DNA of 13,648 bases, taken from NCBI GenBank assembly GCA_043814315.1, contig JBDRKE010000017.1, forward strand, positions 1 through 13,648, given 5' to 3'. This document shows, in pieces, positions 7,581 to 13,648 of the stretch. How positions within the stretch are numbered: the first letter of the stretch is position 1; each line of letters opens with the position of its first letter. Origin of the DNA: JBDRKE01 sp043814315. GTDB lineage: Bacteria > Omnitrophota > Gorgyraeia > Gygaellales > Profunditerraquicolaceae. The position numbers were made by a program, and so were the translations under genes. A model generated the notes under the pieces. That model made no database searches. It saw only the letters and a list, made by a program, of their open reading frames with translations, and was not told where the DNA came from.

Positions 7581-7665
7581 TCGTTCAAGATCTACTCGTT
7601 CAAGATCGGGTCTTGCAACTCATTGTGTACCAAGCTATTTCAAGACCCGGTCTTGAAATTAATAG
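7581..7665 (-). repeat. CAAGACC palindromes and direct repeats in the lolC-lolD gap
   Basis: The gap holds a 10-bp perfect stem with a CCG triloop (7637-7646 with 7650-7659), a second related near-palindrome (7601-7615), longer-range pairing of CGGGTCTTG (7607-7615) with CAAGACCCG (7641-7649), and two copies of TCGTTCAAGATC 15 bp apart (7581 and 7596). The first hairpin starts about 6 nt after the lolC stop. It has no U-tract, so a standard terminator is unlikely. An attenuating or mRNA-processing hairpin is possible. Confidence 0.75.
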
Positions 7666-8856
7666 CTACTCGTACCGCAGCGCCTCCACGGGCTTAAGCT
7701 GCGCTGCTTTAGCTGCCGGATAAATCGTCGAGATTAAAACAATAACCATGGCCGCCAATAGGATCAGAACGATATCCGGCCAGAATTCTATGGATACCGG
7801 CAGCCTGTCAATATAATAAATATCCTGAGGTAATTTTATGAACTGGTATTTTTTAAGCACGCCGCACAGAACGATACCGCCTAAGGCGCCCAGAAAAATA
7901 CCGAAGCTTCCGATCAACAGGCCCTCATAAGTGAAAATCTTTCTTATGGTTGAAGAGGCCATTCCCAAAGACTTCAATATCCCGATATCTTTGGTTTTCT
8001 CCACGACCATGACAATCAGGGTGCTGGCAATATTAAAAGAGGCCACGAGAATGATCAGCGTCAAAATGATAAACATGGTCAGCTTCTCTAATTCCAGAGC
8101 GGCAAAGAAACTCTGGTTGGCTTCCATCCAGGTCTTTAAAATATAATCAAAGCCCGCGATGGCTGTCAATTCCTTTCTGACCTTATCCGCCAAATAGAGG
8201 TTGTCGAGTTTGATGGCCAGGGCACTTATCTGGCCTTTTAAGCCCAGGATGTCCTGCGCAGAAGCCAGGTTCACAAAGATAAGGTTCATATCGTAATCGT
8301 ACATGCCGGAATTAAAGATCCCGGCCACCGTAAAATCATGCTTCTTGCCCATGGGGGAATAAATCATAAACCGCGAATCAAGGCTCAAGCCTAAATAACC
8401 GGCCAATTCTTTCCCGATAATCACGCCCCCTTCCTCCAGATTATCCATGTTTCCTGAAATAATATACTGCTTTATCTTGGTTACCTGGGTTTCCGTTCTG
8501 GGGTCGATCCCTCTTAAGCCCACCGCAAAATATCTGTCCCCTGCTTTCATCAGCACCTGGCCTTGAACATAAGGACTGATGCCTTTGACATGCGGATGTG
8601 CGGAAATTTTTTTTGCCAGCTCCTGATACTCTTCCTGATCTATTGTCGAAAATCCGGATAACGTAATGTGCGAATAATTGCCCACGATCTTCTCGCGCAG
8701 GTCCTGGTCAAAACCCGTCATCACCGCAATGACCACAATCAGGGCCATAACGCCGATAGCCACCCCCAATACGGAAATGACGCTGATGAGCGATATGAAT
8801 TTTTCTTTTCTTTTGGTCACCAGGTAACGCCAGCTAATCATGAATTCTGTCTTCAT
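7666..8856 (-). CDS. lolC: LolC/LolE-family lipoprotein-release permease
   Basis: This is the inner-membrane permease that, with LolD, transfers outer-membrane lipoproteins to LolA. It has 396 residues and the family's topology: one membrane helix (about 21-46), a large periplasmic domain (about 47-255), and three C-terminal helices (about 259-285, 312-335, 362-380). Family signatures are the N-terminal SWRYLVTKRKEKFISLISVIS, GVAIGVMALIVVIAVMTGF, the cytoplasmic coupling stretch DIGILKSLGMASSTIRKIF (290-308) and C-terminal YPAAKAAQLKPVEALRYE. AAAGGT lies before the ATG. It starts 24 nt after lysS. Only one permease is present, so it could form a homodimer as described for LolF systems, or pair with a product encoded elsewhere. 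The sequence does not tell LolC from LolE. Confidence 0.92.
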   Translation of the reverse strand: MKTEFMISWRYLVTKRKEKFISLISVISVLGVAIGVMALIVVIAVMTGFDQDLREKIVGNYSHITLSGFSTIDQEEYQELAKKISAHPHVKGISPYVQGQVLMKAGDRYFAVGLRGIDPRTETQVTKIKQYIISGNMDNLEEGGVIIGKELAGYLGLSLDSRFMIYSPMGKKHDFTVAGIFNSGMYDYDMNLIFVNLASAQDILGLKGQISALAIKLDNLYLADKVRKELTAIAGFDYILKTWMEANQSFFAALELEKLTMFIILTLIILVASFNIASTLIVMVVEKTKDIGILKSLGMASSTIRKIFTYEGLLIGSFGIFLGALGGIVLCGVLKKYQFIKLPQDIYYIDRLPVSIEFWPDIVLILLAAMVIVLISTIYPAAKAAQLKPVEALRYE

Positions 8857-8880
8857 CTTACCTTTAACGCCCTCATATTT

Positions 8881-10323
8881 TTACTGTTCCGGCCTTAACA
8901 ACGGGAATAAAATCACGTCTCGGATCGACGGCTGGTCCGTAAGCAACATAATCAGCCGGTCAATACCTATGCCTAATCCCCCTGCCGGAGGCATGCCGTG
9001 CTCCAAAGCCAGGACATAATCATCATCCACGCTTTTTCTTTCCTCGGCATTACATTCCGCAATCTCTTCTTCGAAACGCCTCCTCTGCTCAAGCGGATCA
9101 TTCAGCTCCGAATAGGCATTGGCGATCTCCATCCCTGCGACATACAATTCAAACCTCTCCGAAATCAAAGGGTTATCTTTTTTCTTTTGTGCCAGGGGGC
9201 ACAGGTGCGTAAAATAATCCGTTACAAAAACAGGGTTTGCGCCGATTCCCTGCTCCAGTATCTCTTCGATGATTTTATTAACCTGGGAGCGGCTCAGACG
9301 GTTCTGATCCGTAGCGAACCCCTTGGCTTTCAGTTTCTTAAGCAGCAAAGGGGCCTCATCCTGGGGCTCGATACCAAACTTTTCCTTAACCATCTGGGCA
9401 AAAGAGCGCTTCTGCCAGGGAAGGGTTAATTCTACGGCCTTGCCCTGGTAAACAAATTTGTCGCTTGCCAAAACTTCCATGGCTACGGAAATAATCAAAT
9501 CCTGGGTGAGTTTCATCATATCCTCATAATCGGCGTAAGCGCAGTAAACCTCAAGCATGGTAAATTCAGGATTGTGCCTGGTGGAAACGCCTTCGTTGCG
9601 GAAAGAGCGGTTGATCTCGTAAACTTTGTCCAGCCCGCCGACGAGGAGCTGCTTCAGATAAAGCTCCGGCGCAATCCTTAAATAAAGATTGAGCCCGTAT
9701 TCGTTATGAAAAGTCTTAAACGGCCTTCCGGCGGCTCCTCCGGCAATGGGATGCATCATCGGTGTCTCCACTTCCAGAAATCCCGCTTTGTCCAAGAACG
9801 TTCTGATGGCCTTAATGATGCGCGAGCGCATCTGAAACACCTTTCTGACTTCTTCGTTGGCGAGTAAATCCAGGTAGCGCTGCCGATAGCGCACCTCTAC
9901 GTCTTTTAAACCGTGCCACTTCTCCGGAAGAGGCCTTAAGGCCTTGGCCAGCATAAAAAAATTCTCTACTTTTACGGTCAGCTCTCCTGTGTGAGTCTTA
10001 AAAAGCTCTCCCTCTATTTCTATGATATCGGCAATATCCACATCTTTGAGCGAATCAAAGCGTTCCGGGCCTAAATAATCTGCCTTGAAATAAAGCTGGA
10101 TTCTACCCGTGCGGTCCCTTAAATCCGCAAATACCGCTTTGCCGTGCGAACGCATAGCCGTAAGCCTGCCGGCTATAGCCACTTTTTTGGCCTCTTGGAA
10201 GTTATCCAAAAGGCTTGCGATATCCGTAAGAGAGAGCTTAGGACTGCCATAACCGCAGCCTCCCTTTTCCTTTAAGGAAACTAACTTGGCCTTCCTTTGT
10301 TCAATGATTTCATGGAGTTCCAT
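8881..10323 (-). CDS. lysS: Lysyl-tRNA synthetase, class II
   Basis: It charges tRNA-Lys with lysine in the cytosol. It has 480 residues, slightly short of the usual 490-510. An N-terminal OB-fold tRNA-anticodon domain (about 47-125) is followed by the class II catalytic core (about 142-480). Motif 1 is around GFLEVETPMM (181-190), motif 2 is FRNEGVSTRHNPEFTMLE (241-258) and motif 3 is GLGIGIDRLIMLL (449-461). The ERFELYVAGMEIANAYSELNDP stretch is specific to LysRS. The start codon has no ribosome binding site; a consensus promoter ends only about 10 nt upstream, implying a leaderless mRNA. A lysS-lolC-lolD order is one I recall from other diderm genomes. Confidence 0.97.
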   Translation of the reverse strand: MELHEIIEQRKAKLVSLKEKGGCGYGSPKLSLTDIASLLDNFQEAKKVAIAGRLTAMRSHGKAVFADLRDRTGRIQLYFKADYLGPERFDSLKDVDIADIIEIEGELFKTHTGELTVKVENFFMLAKALRPLPEKWHGLKDVEVRYRQRYLDLLANEEVRKVFQMRSRIIKAIRTFLDKAGFLEVETPMMHPIAGGAAGRPFKTFHNEYGLNLYLRIAPELYLKQLLVGGLDKVYEINRSFRNEGVSTRHNPEFTMLEVYCAYADYEDMMKLTQDLIISVAMEVLASDKFVYQGKAVELTLPWQKRSFAQMVKEKFGIEPQDEAPLLLKKLKAKGFATDQNRLSRSQVNKIIEEILEQGIGANPVFVTDYFTHLCPLAQKKKDNPLISERFELYVAGMEIANAYSELNDPLEQRRRFEEEIAECNAEERKSVDDDYVLALEHGMPPAGGLGIGIDRLIMLLTDQPSIRDVILFPLLRPEQ

Positions 10324-10332
10324 AGATTCTTA

Positions 10333-10361
10333 ATTATAGACTACAACTATCCTTCTGTCAA
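10333..10361 (-). promoter_or_regulatory. Consensus sigma70-type promoter of lysS
   Basis: On the minus strand TTGACA (10361-10356), exactly 17 bp, then TATAAT (10338-10333): both hexamers match consensus perfectly. Transcription should begin around 10323-10328, at or within a few bases of the lysS ATG at 10323. It probably drives the whole lysS-to-mla series. Confidence 0.82.
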
Positions 10362-10364
10362 TAA

Positions 10365-10549
10365 ATTAAAGAAACTTACGTAGAATATGAACTGATGCGT
10401 TACACTTTAAAAACAAGTATGAGTTTATCAGGAAATAACTGATATCCTGATACCCTGATATCCAAATCCCAATCCCCTGATACCCTGATAACCTTCCTCA
10501 AGGGCCTTGAGGTGTAACGAGACTATGAAATTATTACATTAAAGAAACT
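10365..10549. repeat. Repeat-rich htpX-lysS gap: direct and inverted repeats around CCTGATAY units
   Basis: This covers most of the 269-bp gap. A 12-bp perfect direct repeat, ATTAAAGAAACT, lies at 10365-10376 and 10538-10549. Inside it are inverted pairs CGTTACAC/GTGTAACG (10398-10405 with 10512-10519) and TTATCAGG/CCTGATAA (10425-10432 with 10484-10491). Between those lie about five CCTGATAY-like octamers and one CCAAATCCC stretch. A further hairpin is CCTCAAGG/CCTTGAGG (10496-10512). No coding frame of merit is seen. It could be a small non-autonomous mobile-element relic, or another member of the spacer-filling repeats. Confidence 0.6.
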
Positions 10550-10592
10550 CAAAAGGGACTTTTTGCGATTGAGCGGTTTAGCGCAGGGACGC

Positions 10593-11552
10593 TTAAGGCC
10601 TGTATTCGGAGAGCTTCTTGATACGCTTGAGCATATTAGGATGAGTGCTTAAAAGTTCCAGTAATCTATCTTGAAAGTTCAAATGCAATTTCTTGCTCTT
10701 TAAGAGCTCCAGTTCCGAAGAATCAATGGTTCCGCTCTTATTCAGGTCGAGCTGGCCAAGCTCGTTAATCTCATGGCGCGCCGCAGAAGGGTCATTCACG
10801 AAAAAAGCCTTTAATCCTTCCGTCTCTTTCAGCGATTCTTTATTCATCCGGGCCGACCCGTACACAAGCTTATAAAGGCTCGAGGCTAAACTCGACGGCT
10901 GGTTTCCCAAAAGGATGGAGCCCCTGTCCGCAAAATACTCTCTGATGCGCGAGGCATAAAGCACCAGCAGATTCGTTAGAAAATAAAACAGGAAGGCTAA
11001 CATGCCGATGAGGGCTGTGTTTTGCCCCCCCCTGTCCCGCCTGCGGCCAAAGAATAAAAAATGCCAGGCAATCCGGTACATAATCATGGGGATGACGGAA
11101 AGAAGCGTAATGGTGAGCACGTCCCGGTTCTTCAGATGGCTTAACTCATGGCCGAGCACAGCCTTCAATTCATCATCATCTAGGAGCCTTAAGATGCCCT
11201 CGGTCACGCAAACCCTGCCGTCTTTTATGCCCCGGCCAAAGGCAAAGGCATTGGGAAGGGATATCTGGGCAATGCCGATCTTAGGCATAGGAATATTGGC
11301 TCTTATGCTTAAGCTTTCCACCATCTGGAACAAGCGGGGATTTTCCTCCCGTCTGATATATTTGACCCGCATCATCCATTCGACCATCTTGGGGCCGATC
11401 ATATATTGAATCCACATCATCGCCAGAGATAACCCCAGATAAAAATAGAAATTGGTTATCCCCATCGCATAGCCGATCATCGTAACGGCGGCATACACAA
11501 CGGCAAAGAGTATACCCAACAATAGCATCATTCGTAATTTTAGCCAAAACAT
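10593..11552 (-). CDS. htpX: HtpX-like M48 membrane zinc metalloprotease with EF-hand-like insertion
   Basis: This membrane protease is associated with stress quality control. It has 319 residues from the ATG at 11552. Two N-terminal membrane helices (about 8-30 and 34-53) and two more (about 145-168 and 180-200) flank the zinc site GHELSH (134-139). The third zinc ligand is probably E205 in SRIREYFADRGS. SLPNAFAFGRGIKDGRVCVTEG and the C-terminal STHPNMLKRI are M48B hallmarks. Between these, residues 269-280 (DLNKSGTIDSSE) fit a canonical 12-residue EF-hand calcium loop, with acidic or polar residues at positions 1, 3, 5, 9 and 12 and glycine at 6. The frame extends upstream to 11627, but that part merely translates spacer repeat. 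AAGGGAGG at 11567-11560 decides the start. Confidence 0.92.
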   Translation of the reverse strand: MFWLKLRMMLLLGILFAVVYAAVTMIGYAMGITNFYFYLGLSLAMMWIQYMIGPKMVEWMMRVKYIRREENPRLFQMVESLSIRANIPMPKIGIAQISLPNAFAFGRGIKDGRVCVTEGILRLLDDDELKAVLGHELSHLKNRDVLTITLLSVIPMIMYRIAWHFLFFGRRRDRGGQNTALIGMLAFLFYFLTNLLVLYASRIREYFADRGSILLGNQPSSLASSLYKLVYGSARMNKESLKETEGLKAFFVNDPSAARHEINELGQLDLNKSGTIDSSELELLKSKKLHLNFQDRLLELLSTHPNMLKRIKKLSEYRP

Positions 11553-11559
11553 CTCTCGA

Positions 11560-11567
11560 CCTCCCTT
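11560..11567 (-). promoter_or_regulatory. Strong ribosome binding site of htpX
   Basis: The minus strand reads AAGGGAGG, 7 nt before the ATG at 11552. It rejects the longer open frame beginning at 11627 and is identical in sequence and spacing to the clpC site. Confidence 0.85.
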
Positions 11568-11578
11568 AATAAACGATT

Positions 11579-11734
11579 CAAATCCCAATTTCCAAATCCC
11601 AAATCCCAAACAAATCCCAATTTCCAAATCCCAATGTCCGAAACTTATAAGTTTGGAATTTTGAACATTGGAATTTGGTGCTTATTTGAAATTTGCCTGC
11701 CTGCCGGTAGGCAGGGTGCTTGAAACTTGGGATT
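11579..11734 (-). repeat. Inverted degenerate CCAAAT-repeat filling the DUF1573-htpX gap
   Basis: The left half is CAAATCCCAATTTC words and the right half is their inverted counterpart. The outermost ends pair (11580-11588 with 11727-11735, 9 of 9; the last base falls in the DUF1573 stop codon). An inner pair is 11626-11637 with 11665-11676 (11 of 12 plus G-T). The centre is the perfect 14-bp palindrome AAACTTATAAGTTT (11641-11654). The TTGGTGCTTATTTG word is shared with the ilvE-mcsA gap. A GC-rich palindrome interrupts the right arm. Confidence 0.75.
11696..11715. repeat. GC-rich palindrome CCTGCCTGCCGGTAGGCAGG
   Basis: A 20-bp near-perfect palindrome (one mismatched symmetric position pair) sits in the AT-rich right arm of a spacer repeat. 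It is related to the shorter palindrome at 4071-4082. I recall similar CTGCCGGCAGG words dispersed in candidate-phylum genomes. Confidence 0.65.
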
Positions 11735-12151
11735 TCAACGAGCTATAACGTTCACTTTTATTATATATCTGACAATAGGCTCATCAAGGCTATCCGTATG
11801 CACATAGACAAACTGCCGGACATTTCCCTTGTAACCCTTGCTATTGAATTTTACCTCAATAAAGGTCTCTTCTTCCGGTAACAGGGTTTTCTTTTCGAGC
11901 TTAGTAACCGTGCATCCGCAAGAGGTCGTAACCTCCTTGATATTAAGGGTATCCTGCGATTCATTCTTAAAGACAAAATCGTGCGTTGCCACTTCCCCCT
12001 CAACAACCTCCTGAAAATCCCACGTATAGGAATCAGGCGCAGACGGCTCTATCCCGACAGGATTATGTTGGCCTTGCGCATTTTGTCTCTGGCCGCAGGC
12101 TAGAAAAATAAAAGAAAATCCGATAGTCGCCAGCAATACAAATAACCTCAT
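11735..12151 (-). CDS. DUF1573-family lipoprotein
   Basis: This 138-residue protein of unknown biochemical role is predicted to be exported. The N-terminus is a lipoprotein signal, hydrophobic VLLATIGFSFIFLAC, with lipid attachment at C19. The residue after the cysteine is glycine, not the aspartate that retains lipoproteins in the inner membrane of E. coli, so Lol-mediated transfer to the outer membrane is plausible. Residues about 43-138 match DUF1573, an immunoglobulin-like fold: the YTWDFQEVVEGE start, FVFKNESQDTLNIKEVTTSCGCT and FNSKGYKGNVRQFVYVHTD. The conserved SCGCT cysteines could be thiol-redox active, which would fit the thioredoxin-CcdA gene ending 4 nt upstream. The two are surely co-transcribed. 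A GGAGG site lies in the end of the upstream gene. Confidence 0.85.
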   Translation of the reverse strand: MRLFVLLATIGFSFIFLACGQRQNAQGQHNPVGIEPSAPDSYTWDFQEVVEGEVATHDFVFKNESQDTLNIKEVTTSCGCTVTKLEKKTLLPEEETFIEVKFNSKGYKGNVRQFVYVHTDSLDEPIVRYIIKVNVIAR

Positions 12152-12155
12152 AGGT

Positions 12156-13343
12156 TCATGCCCTCCAGATTAAAAAGATGCCGAAGCCAAAAAACAATAT
12201 GGCCATCAGGATTTTTATGGTTAAAAGGTGCTTTTTTAAGAAATGGGCGAACTGTTGGGAGTTAACGCCCAGCAGCGCCAGCACAAATATGACCCCTAGA
12301 GGCACGATAAACATAAGATTATAAACCAAAAGATACGCCAGGGCCTGCAGTTTAAGCGCGTTCGTCTTCAAGATAAAACTTATCGTGGGTAAATACGTCT
12401 GGCCCGTGCAGACCGCTTCTAAAATAGAAACCAGAAAACCGGTGATAAACGCCGTAAGGGTCAATCGGAAAAGATGTTTTTTCCCGTCATCCTGCGGAAA
12501 AGAGGATGATCCCGTTTTACGATAATGCAGGCCGATAACATACTGGATACGCCTTTTAATGGAGACAGGCAGCTGCAAAAGCAGGCCTTCGGTTTGGCGG
12601 GTTTGTCTGTATTTCACGAAATCATAAAGTGCCAGGGCCCCTAAGATAATACTGAACGCTCCGATAGAGATGTTAAAGGCCTTGGTGAGAACCCAGAAAC
12701 CCTTCAACTGATAAAGAAAATTAAATAACCCCACCCCGATGAGAAGGTACGTCAGGAATACCGAGAAAATGAAACCGGTTCCGATGAGGATTAATTCTTT
12801 TTTCCTGTATCCCTGCAGGGCTAAGAAAGAAATAAAGAAAACAATCACGGTAAAGGCACAAGGATTAATGCCGTCTATCAGGCCGGCGCTGATAATGGCT
12901 AAGGGTGTGAACTTCTTGAAATGGGCTAACAAATCAATCCCTGGGATTTGCGGTTCCCGATGAGGGCTCCTCAACGACTGAATCAAAAACATCCTCAGAT
13001 CCCTTGCGGCATCCTTTTGAGGGCTCAAAAGTTTCCCTTTAAAGAAGAATATGGGTACCCTTAAGGCCATTTTCGGATTATATTTGTCCCGCAGGCTCAA
13101 CAAAAATTTATAATTTTCGATATCGCTGATGTCGCGGTATTCGATCACGATGGAATCCTTATACTGTTTTTCGATGTCAGGCATAACCGTATTCTTAATC
13201 TCGGTGCATCTGTGGCAGCTGGGTGAGAAAAAAACAATGAGCTTGGAAAGGTCCCGCGGTTGGGGCTGGGCCAGGGCAGGGGTAAAAATGAAAAGCAGCC
13301 CCGGGACCAGCATCAAGATAAAAGAAAACTTTCTTATCTTCAT
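12156..13343 (-). CDS. Thioredoxin-like domain fused to CcdA/DsbD-type thiol transporter
   Basis: This 395-residue exported redox membrane protein has a signal peptide or anchor (1-25, ending ALA-Q), then a thioredoxin-fold domain (about 30-125) with active site PSCHRC (C43, C46) and the expected cis-proline at P97 (RVPIFFF). Next is a CcdA/DsbD-beta-like region of about six membrane helices. It has one cysteine in DGINPCAF (C162) and one in EAVCTGQTYLP (C312), the pair that carries electrons across the membrane in that family. The periplasmic domain comes first, unlike DsbD, whose thioredoxin-like domain is C-terminal. The likely role is passing reducing power from cytoplasmic thioredoxin to periplasmic thiols, for cytochrome c maturation or disulfide repair. 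The exact client is unknown. An AAGAGG site precedes the ATG. Confidence 0.88.
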   Translation of the reverse strand: MKIRKFSFILMLVPGLLFIFTPALAQPQPRDLSKLIVFFSPSCHRCTEIKNTVMPDIEKQYKDSIVIEYRDISDIENYKFLLSLRDKYNPKMALRVPIFFFKGKLLSPQKDAARDLRMFLIQSLRSPHREPQIPGIDLLAHFKKFTPLAIISAGLIDGINPCAFTVIVFFISFLALQGYRKKELILIGTGFIFSVFLTYLLIGVGLFNFLYQLKGFWVLTKAFNISIGAFSIILGALALYDFVKYRQTRQTEGLLLQLPVSIKRRIQYVIGLHYRKTGSSSFPQDDGKKHLFRLTLTAFITGFLVSILEAVCTGQTYLPTISFILKTNALKLQALAYLLVYNLMFIVPLGVIFVLALLGVNSQQFAHFLKKHLLTIKILMAILFFGFGIFLIWRA

Positions 13344-13381
13344 AAAAAACCTCTTGTTAAAATCATCTTACTTAAGCTTAT

Positions 13382-13410
13382 ATTATCTTACATGGATAAA
13401 ATTAAGTCAA
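13382..13410 (-). promoter_or_regulatory. Sigma70-type promoter of the thioredoxin-CcdA operon
   Basis: The minus strand has TTGACT (13410-13405), 17 bp, then GATAAT (13387-13382), one mismatch each from consensus. Transcription would start near 13375, giving a leader of about 30 nt that includes the AAGAGG ribosome binding site. Confidence 0.7.
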
Positions 13411-13474
13411 CAGAAAAGGGATAAAGGGTAGTATACTCGATTGTGTGTAAATTAGCTTTACCTTTGAATTAAAA

Positions 13475-13544
13475 AGGCGTATCTTTCTGTTTGGAAACAT
13501 TTTATCGACCCGGGCCTGACAGCCCTAACAGAAAGGATACGCCT
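13475..13544 (+). repeat. Long inverted repeat ending at a start codon
   Basis: AGGCGTATC-TTTCTGTT (13475-13491) is the inverted copy of AACAGAAAGGATACGCCT (13527-13544), with a single extra base in the right arm. The right arm holds the AAAGGA ribosome binding site and ends directly before the ATG at 13545. The 35-nt loop contains a small GGGC/GCCC stem. It could be an RNA hairpin that hides the ribosome binding site, or a mobile-element end. Confidence 0.75.
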
Positions 13545-13648
13545 ATGCAATACGTTACTACAGACAATAGTTTACGACGCCGTTGGGCTAGGGTCAATGA
13601 GTTTTTTCAATGTACCCAGGAAGAAAACTTCTGGGTAGATATCAACCA
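13545..13648 (+). CDS. Unidentified protein, N-terminal part only
   Basis: This is the only plus-strand gene, cut by the window end after 34 codons. It begins MQYVTTDNSLRRRWARVNEF and continues with FQCTQEENFWVDIN. I do not recognise it. The start is supported by AAAGGA about 8 nt upstream, although that site lies in the stem of a long inverted repeat. The opposite orientation to all its neighbours and the inverted repeat at its 5' end are compatible with a transposase or other mobile gene, but nothing in the residues proves this. Confidence 0.5.
   Translation, partial: MQYVTTDNSLRRRWARVNEFFQCTQEENFWVDIN

Noticed and set aside
10496..10512. Rho-independent terminator after htpX
   Set aside because: The CCTCAAGG/CCTTGAGG stem is good, but no run of U follows on the minus strand (AAGGTTATC follows). 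It is kept only as part of the repeat-rich gap.
10551..10567. Weak hairpin AAAAG-TCC-CTTTT downstream of htpX as a terminator
   Set aside because: A five-pair AT-rich stem with a broken U-tract is too weak to call.
11553..11627. N-terminal extension of htpX (a 25-residue longer open frame)
   Set aside because: The extension translates the spacer repeat (GFGIWKLGFE-like). A strong ribosome binding site and the family's usual N-terminus both point to the ATG at 11552.

Overview
The window reads as chromosomal DNA of an uncultivated diderm (Gram-negative-type) bacterium. The diderm evidence is direct: Lol lipoprotein-export genes, Mla lipid-transport genes and a lipobox protein occur together. 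I infer a PVC-related or candidate-phylum lineage, with Omnitrophota as the best guess. That guess rests on the mixed gene set (McsA/McsB/ClpC beside Lol/Mla), on gene gaps filled with degenerate CCAAAT-type repeats, and on CCTGCCTGCCGG palindromes of a kind I recall from candidate-phylum genomes. No taxonomic marker here settles it. Codon use looks standard.

Almost everything is on the minus strand, so transcription runs from right to left. At the right edge (13545-13648) lies the start of the only plus-strand gene. Its unknown product is cut by the window end, and its start codon abuts a long inverted repeat that buries the ribosome binding site. Next comes a redox/proteostasis group: a thioredoxin-CcdA/DsbD-like membrane protein with its own sigma70-type promoter, a DUF1573 lipoprotein 4 nt downstream, then the membrane protease htpX, which carries an EF-hand-like loop.

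A 269-bp repeat-rich gap with a perfect consensus promoter then leads into lysS. The promoter sits so close to the lysS start that the mRNA should be nearly leaderless. lysS is followed by lolC (lolE-like permease), lolD (ATPase), ilvE, mcsA, mcsB, clpC, mlaE and mlaF. A possible first few codons of a further gene sit at the left edge. mcsA/mcsB overlap by 14 nt, clpC/mlaE by 1 nt, and mlaE/mlaF are 5 nt apart.

Functional themes are outer-membrane biogenesis (lolCD, mlaEF), protein quality control (mcsA-mcsB-clpC as a phosphoarginine-tagging and unfolding pathway, plus htpX), thiol redox transfer across the membrane (thioredoxin-CcdA), and housekeeping (lysS, ilvE). No ctsR, CIRCE element or CtsR box was seen near mcsA or clpC.

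The most unusual feature is the non-coding DNA. Four gene gaps (mcsB-clpC, ilvE-mcsA, lolD-ilvE, DUF1573-htpX) are filled almost from stop codon to ribosome binding site by degenerate CAAATCCC/CAAATCAC arrays. Their two halves are inverted, so each gap can fold end to end. Two other gaps use different words with similar architecture. One short tandem heptamer array lies in frame inside lolD.
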